A stretch of DNA of 11,380 nt from Bacteroidia bacterium (GTDB lineage: Bacteria > Bacteroidota > Bacteroidia > Bacteroidales > GCA-2748055), in the NCBI GenBank assembly GCA_030596245.1, contig JAUVKN010000109.1:1-11380 (forward strand), read 5' to 3'. Positions 7,683 through 11,380 of this stretch are shown piece after piece (the stretch's first letter is position 1; each line of letters starts with the position of its first letter). Position numbers and translations under genes: made by a program. The notes below the pieces were generated by a model, which saw nothing but the letters and a program-made list of their open reading frames with translations, ran no database searches and was not told where the DNA came from.

Positions 7683-9047
7683 ATGTGTAAGTCTAAATCC
7701 TTTCTATTTCCCCTGTTAATTGCTTTTATATGGAGCTTGAATGGGTGTAATGGTGATTCATCCTTTTCATATCATGTTATTCATATTGAAGGCGTTACAT
7801 GGGCCTGCAACATCTCTACTTCTTATGCTACTTTTGGTTCGACCATTGAATCCGGGGAATCGGGGAAGGTGAGTCTTCCCGTCTCGGATGGGGACCTGCT
7901 CTATCTGTTCAATGAAGATGATTTTGAATTATACCACCGTTACAGGGTGGAAGACGGGAACAGCCTGGTTATCACCTTTGATACAGTAAACACAAATTCA
8001 GCCCATATCAATGGCTCCCTGGCATTTCTGCAGATATCCGGGGAACCCTCTTCCTGGGAAAGTTTCAAAGGGCTCTCCTCCACTGAAGTGAGCCAGCTTT
8101 CCTCTTTGTATATCCAGGACGGTTTAACAGAAGAGATCCTGGATGCTCTTAGGGTGCACGAATCATCACTTCATGGAACAGGAGTGGTGTTGGAAAACAC
8201 TGCTAAGGGTGATGCATTAAAGAATCTGTTATCCATATGCAGACCTGATTGGTTATGCATTGAAGGTGGGATTGATCTCTCCGGAGCCAACCATGAAAAA
8301 TTCCTGGCTGACCTGGAATTGCTTTGGATTTCTGAAGATATCCAGGCTGTTTCGAACATAATAAATTGCTGTACGAATCTGGAGGCACTGATTATAACAG
8401 AATGGGAACCATCCAGTGGAGAGCTTGTCACGCTTGATGGACTAAAAAATCTCCACTCCCTAACCCTTGCCGAATGCAGCATAACAGACCTTTCGAATCT
8501 GGAGTTTCCAGCCTCCCTCACACGTTTGCATCTGATAGACTGTGATACACTAACCAACATCGATGGATTGGACCAGATCTCAAACCTGGAGAGCTTGAGT
8601 CTTACCGGAAGTGACCAGGTAGAATCGCTGGAGGTTGTCAACAACCTTGAATCGCTAAAGTGGATATCATTTCCTGGAAATACAACACAGGGGGCTTTCA
8701 ACTCCATCCTGACCAACCAGGAGTCGCTGGAAGTGGTAGAAATAAATCAGTGTCCACTGATTTCAAACATTTCTCTTTTAGAGGATCAGGCAAATCTGAA
8801 GGCTTTGATCTTCAACGCCGAAGAGTATGATATAGAGCAACTGGCTGGTCTTGATCAGTTGGAATTGATCATACTAAGTTGTGCTTTATTTGAAGATTCT
8901 CCTGAAATGATCTCCCATCTTAGAACACAATTGCCTCATACCGAAATTGTTCCGGGAAGCGGGCTCTGCCTGGGATCGGGATGGTTGTTGTTGCTGTTAC
9001 CGCTGGTATTATTCTCACGTTTCGTGGTCAGGAAAAGATCGCAACCA
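7683..9047 (+). CDS. Leucine-rich-repeat lipoprotein with a Cys-containing tripartite C-terminal tail (candidate sorted surface protein)
   Basis: An exported protein of 455 residues with no function that I recognise; the stop codon occupies 9048-9050. The ATG at 7683 is chosen because it starts a proper signal sequence: MCKSK, a hydrophobic core, then the lipobox LNGC with Cys22. The frame also extends to a TTG at 7623, but that would put 20 non-signal-like residues in front. Residues 30-200 form an unrecognised, acidic N-terminal region. Residues about 208-400 hold irregular internalin-like leucine-rich repeats, for example LDGLKNLHSLTLAECSITDL, IDGLDQISNLESLSLTGSD and VVNNLESLKWISF. The end is striking: GSGLCLGSG (425-433, Cys429), then a hydrophobic helix (about 434-449) and RKRSQP. 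LRRs suggest binding to a protein or surface ligand. The 3' end overlaps the gene for a CPBP intramembrane protease, the natural candidate to process the tail. Confidence 0.8.
8955..9047 (+). other. Putative C-terminal sorting signal (motif with invariant-type Cys, TM, basic cluster)
   Basis: This covers residues 425-455 of the LRR lipoprotein. It has the three parts typical of prokaryotic C-terminal sorting domains: a short Gly/Ser motif with one Cys (GSGLCLGSG, Cys codon 8967-8969), a hydrophobic stretch WLLLLLPLVLFSRFVV, and a basic end RKR. In form it resembles MYXO-, JDVT-, Synerg- and CGP-CTERM tails, which share a Cys. It does not obviously belong to any one of them by eye. The alternative is an ordinary tail anchor. 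Confidence 0.55.
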
Positions 9048-9721
9048 TAAGCCTACCGTTGACAGGTTTGAGAACAATCGGGCGGATAAGAGAAAATCCC
9101 GGCAACATAAGGGATGTATCGGTGGTTGTAACAGGAATTCTTTTATTTGCCCTCTTTATTCATGATCCGTGGCCCAGACGTATCATCTCTTTTGCAGCGT
9201 TGACCGGTTCTGCACTGATGCTCGGATATTCCATTAAAAATGACTCTATTCTTCAAGCTTTCGGGCTAACCCCTCTTTCCCGCAAGATCCTTATCTTTTC
9301 AATCCCTGCACTTCTTCTCGGAGTTGGTTTTGCATGGCTGACCCGATCTACATTTGATTTGTCACCCCTACCACCATCCGTTTCCCGCTTTGTGTTTATT
9401 GCCCCACTGATCGGGGCCACTGAAGAGCTAATATTCCGGGGATATATCCAGGGACATTTACGGCCCATTGGCCGGATCTTTTCTATTGTATATGCATCTA
9501 CGGTCCACACCTGCTACAAATTGCTGGTCATTCTCTCCCTCTCTCTGCCCCTTCAATTTGATCTCTTTTTCCTGGTAATCTGGACTTTTATCGGAGGAGT
9601 GGCATTCGGGGCCTTGCGTGAAGGGGCACGAAATTCTATTCCACCTATCATTGCCCATGCTATATTTGATATTTTAGTTTACGGAGGTTATGCCCTGGCT
9701 CCTTTATGGGTTTGGAGTTAA
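8981..9721 (+). CDS. CPBP-family (Rce1-like) glutamic-type intramembrane protease, candidate C-terminal sorting enzyme
   Basis: A polytopic inner-membrane protein of 246 residues belonging to the CPBP/Abi family, related to the eukaryotic CAAX protease Rce1. Motif 1 is TEELIFRG (E148, E149, R153), with the catalytic glutamate pair. Motif 2 is represented by YASTVHTCYK with His176, where the usual Phe four residues before His is replaced by Ala and a Tyr sits one position further back. Motif 3 is PIIAHAIFD (H226, D230), preceded by FGALREGARNS. Roughly six to seven hydrophobic segments are visible from about residue 46 onward. The ATG at 8981 gives a 70-base overlap with the upstream lipoprotein gene. 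Its first residues (MVVVAVTAGIILTF) are hydrophobic but may simply mirror the overlapped helix. TTG 9059, TTG 9068 or GTG 9122 are alternatives that would remove some or all of the overlap. The tight coupling suggests that the upstream protein is its substrate. Confidence 0.82.
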   Translation: MVVVAVTAGIILTFRGQEKIATISLPLTGLRTIGRIRENPGNIRDVSVVVTGILLFALFIHDPWPRRIISFAALTGSALMLGYSIKNDSILQAFGLTPLSRKILIFSIPALLLGVGFAWLTRSTFDLSPLPPSVSRFVFIAPLIGATEELIFRGYIQGHLRPIGRIFSIVYASTVHTCYKLLVILSLSLPLQFDLFFLVIWTFIGGVAFGALREGARNSIPPIIAHAIFDILVYGGYALAPLWVWS

Positions 9722-9738
9722 ATATTATATTTACGCTC

Positions 9739-10767
9739 ATGAAACGATCATATATTTACCTGGTACTCTATTTTACATTGTTGGTGATTCACAGCTGTAA
9801 ACCGGACGCCGTTGATTTCATTATGACTGTAAAGGGCCCTATTGCCCCCTCCGAAATGGGCACAACGTTGGTACATGAACATCTGTTGGTGGATTTTATT
9901 GGCGCCGACAGTACAGGTTATCACAGGTGGGATAAAGATGAGGTTGTGGAAATTGTTACTCCCTACCTCACAGAAATTCAAAATTTGAAGGTAAATACGT
10001 TGATAGAGTGTACACCGGCATATGTGGGACGAGATCCACTATTGCTGCAAAAGCTTTCCGAAAAAACAGGGTTGCACCTGATCACCAACACCGGATATTA
10101 CGGTGCCGGTAACAACAGATTTCTTCCGCAAGCTTTTTATGAAATGTCTGCCAAAGAATTAGCTGCCTTATGGATAGAAGAGTATGAAAATGGTATTGAG
10201 GGAAGTGGTGTGAGACCTGGATTTATAAAAATTGCGGTGAATGACAATGACACCCTATCAAAGGAACATGTAAAAATCATCACTGCAGCAGCTCTTACCC
10301 ACATGCAGACAGGGCTGGTGATCGCATCCCATACCGGACCTGATAAACCGGCCTTTGAACAGATAAAGGTGCTTCAATCCTATGGCATCGATCCTTCCAC
10401 CTTCATCTGGGTACACGCCCAGCGGGGTACCCTCGAAGGCAATTTTCGGGCTGCCCGTGCTGGCACATGGATTTCACTTGACAATGTGAATCTGCAACGG
10501 GAATCCGGATCAAATTTCAGCATGGAATGGTATGCAGACAGGATCGTTGCATTGAAAGAGGAAAATCTGTTACACCGTGTACTAATCTCTCACGATGCCG
10601 GATGGTATTCTCCCGGCGAAGAGAGTGGGGGAAACTTCAGGGGCTTCACCGCTATTTTTACAAACCTGATACCGATCCTCGAAGAACATGGCTTATCACT
10701 GGAGGAGTTGAACCAATTGCTTGTCATCAATCCCCGTGAAGCTTTTACCATCAGGGTACCGGCTTAG
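9739..10767 (+). CDS. Phosphotriesterase-family (PHP/amidohydrolase) metallohydrolase, predicted lipoprotein
   Basis: A binuclear-metal TIM-barrel hydrolase of the phosphotriesterase family (COG1735) with 342 residues, which is family length plus an export signal. All expected metal ligands are present: HEH (H46, H48), the lysine normally carboxylated to bridge the metals in GFIKIA (K164), H198 in ASHTG, H226 in WVHAQRG and D286 in SHDAG. The N-terminus MKRSYIYLVLYFTLLVIHSC has a signal core and lipobox IHSC (Cys20), so the enzyme is probably membrane-anchored on the periplasmic side or exported. This decides the start: an upstream in-frame ATG at 9706 overlaps the protease gene and would add eleven residues that spoil the signal. 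It lies 17 bases after the protease gene, apparently in the same operon. Bacterial relatives are often lactonases or esterases of unknown natural substrate, so phosphotriester hydrolysis should not be assumed. Confidence 0.88.
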   Translation: MKRSYIYLVLYFTLLVIHSCKPDAVDFIMTVKGPIAPSEMGTTLVHEHLLVDFIGADSTGYHRWDKDEVVEIVTPYLTEIQNLKVNTLIECTPAYVGRDPLLLQKLSEKTGLHLITNTGYYGAGNNRFLPQAFYEMSAKELAALWIEEYENGIEGSGVRPGFIKIAVNDNDTLSKEHVKIITAAALTHMQTGLVIASHTGPDKPAFEQIKVLQSYGIDPSTFIWVHAQRGTLEGNFRAARAGTWISLDNVNLQRESGSNFSMEWYADRIVALKEENLLHRVLISHDAGWYSPGEESGGNFRGFTAIFTNLIPILEEHGLSLEELNQLLVINPREAFTIRVPA

Positions 10768-11380
10768 CTGTGGCTTTGGCAGGTGCTATATGGGACACAC
10801 AATAGATCACGCTTTCAATTTCATCACTCAGATTAATATTGTTCACAATAATATCATCGGGTACTTTTAAGATCACCGGAGCGAAATTGATGATGCCCTC
10901 TATCCCAAATTCCAACAACTGATCGCATACCGATTGGGCTGCAATATCCGGTACTGCAATAATGGCTGTCCTCACGTTAAACCGCTTTATCACCTCTCCC
11001 ATTCTGTCCATGGTATATACCGGAATTTCGGACCTGATGCGTTGTTTTGAAGGATCAATATCAAAGGCAGCGACAATATTGATCTTTCGTTGGATAAATT
11101 TTCCGTAATTTGAAAGGGATGATCCAATGTTGCCCCTGCCCATCAAAATGATATTTTGTCTGCCGCCCCGATAAAAGATTTTTTCCATTTCGCTGATCAG
11201 TTCATCCACACTGTATCCTCCCCTCTGATTGCCTTTGATCTGATACTCCGAAAAGTCTTTCCTGACCTGTTCTGCGGTCACCCCGGTCTCTCTCCCCAAT
11301 GTATAAGAAAACACCCTCTTCACCCCGAGGGCCTGTAATCTGAGGAGGCTGCCCCGGTATAGAAGGAACCTTCGAAGGCT
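10751..11380 (-). CDS. rex: Redox-sensing transcriptional repressor Rex, 5'-truncated by window edge
   Basis: A cytoplasmic DNA-binding repressor that senses the NADH/NAD+ ratio and typically controls fermentation and respiratory genes. On the minus strand the frame is open to the right edge, giving 209 visible residues of a family usually about 210-220 long, so only a few N-terminal residues are missing. A GTG at 11323 is internal. The winged-helix domain is recognisable from SLRRFLLYRGSLLRLQALGV through the recognition-helix segment GVTAEQVRKDFS (33-44) and the wing GNQRGGYSV. The Rossmann domain has GRGNIG (81-86) as the dinucleotide-binding loop, the acidic end FDIDPSK, and IIAVPDIAAQSVCDQL. 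The usual GIINFAPVILKVPDD and the C-terminal swapped helix follow. Its last 17 bases overlap the 3' end of the phosphotriesterase-family gene on the opposite strand. No Rex operator is obvious in the window. Confidence 0.94.
   Translation of the reverse strand, partial: SLRRFLLYRGSLLRLQALGVKRVFSYTLGRETGVTAEQVRKDFSEYQIKGNQRGGYSVDELISEMEKIFYRGGRQNIILMGRGNIGSSLSNYGKFIQRKINIVAAFDIDPSKQRIRSEIPVYTMDRMGEVIKRFNVRTAIIAVPDIAAQSVCDQLLEFGIEGIINFAPVILKVPDDIIVNNINLSDEIESVIYCVSHIAPAKATAKPVP

Noticed and set aside
8171..8716. Antisense open frame of 181 codons inside the LRR lipoprotein gene
   Set aside because: Ser/Arg-rich composition typical of the complement of Leu/Asn/Glu-rich repeats; no independent support.
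8891..9050. Tail of the LRR protein as a type IX secretion C-terminal domain
   Set aside because: There is no Ig-like beta-sandwich or Lys-terminated T9SS signature; the end is a hydrophobic helix with a basic tip, a different architecture.

Overview
The window looks like a chromosomal segment of a Bacteroidota bacterium, plausibly Bacteroidales/Marinilabiliales-like, although the order is a guess. The reasons are moderate GC, starts without clear Shine-Dalgarno sites, a TAnnTTTG-type -7 box ahead of the efflux operon, lipoproteins with Bacteroidota-style lipoboxes, and an RND adaptor with an 'LPDLAIDFPE'-type hairpin that I associate with this phylum. Eight protein genes are visible on both strands, plus a ninth cut by the right edge. 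I see no tRNA, rRNA, CRISPR or insertion sequence, and no gene-free stretch longer than about 110 bases.

Left part (1-1684): the 3' nine-tenths of mtaB, the tRNA-t6A37 methylthiotransferase, runs off the left edge. It converges with a GNAT acetyltransferase on the minus strand. Middle (1792-7587): a tightly packed tripartite RND efflux operon, with periplasmic adaptor, AcrB-type inner-membrane pump and TolC-type outer-membrane channel. Adaptor and pump overlap by ATGA, and pump and channel are 10 bases apart.

Right part (7683-9721): the most interesting section. A predicted leucine-rich-repeat lipoprotein ends in a tripartite C-terminal tail: a Gly/Ser-flanked single Cys, a short hydrophobic helix and an Arg/Lys cluster. 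Its 3' end overlaps by 70 bases a gene for a CPBP/Rce1-type glutamic intramembrane protease. The layout resembles the Cys-containing C-terminal sorting signals (MYXO-CTERM, JDVT-CTERM, Synerg-CTERM and CGP-CTERM) that have been proposed to be processed by CPBP-family enzymes. I therefore infer a dedicated one-substrate/one-protease sorting pair. A phosphotriesterase-family lipoprotein follows 17 bases later, with all metal ligands intact.

The right edge carries rex, the NADH/NAD+-sensing repressor, on the minus strand. Its 3' end overlaps the phosphotriesterase gene tail-to-tail by 17 bases. No sequence search was possible. Family calls rest on motifs read by eye, and the sorting-pair idea is inference from architecture and adjacency.
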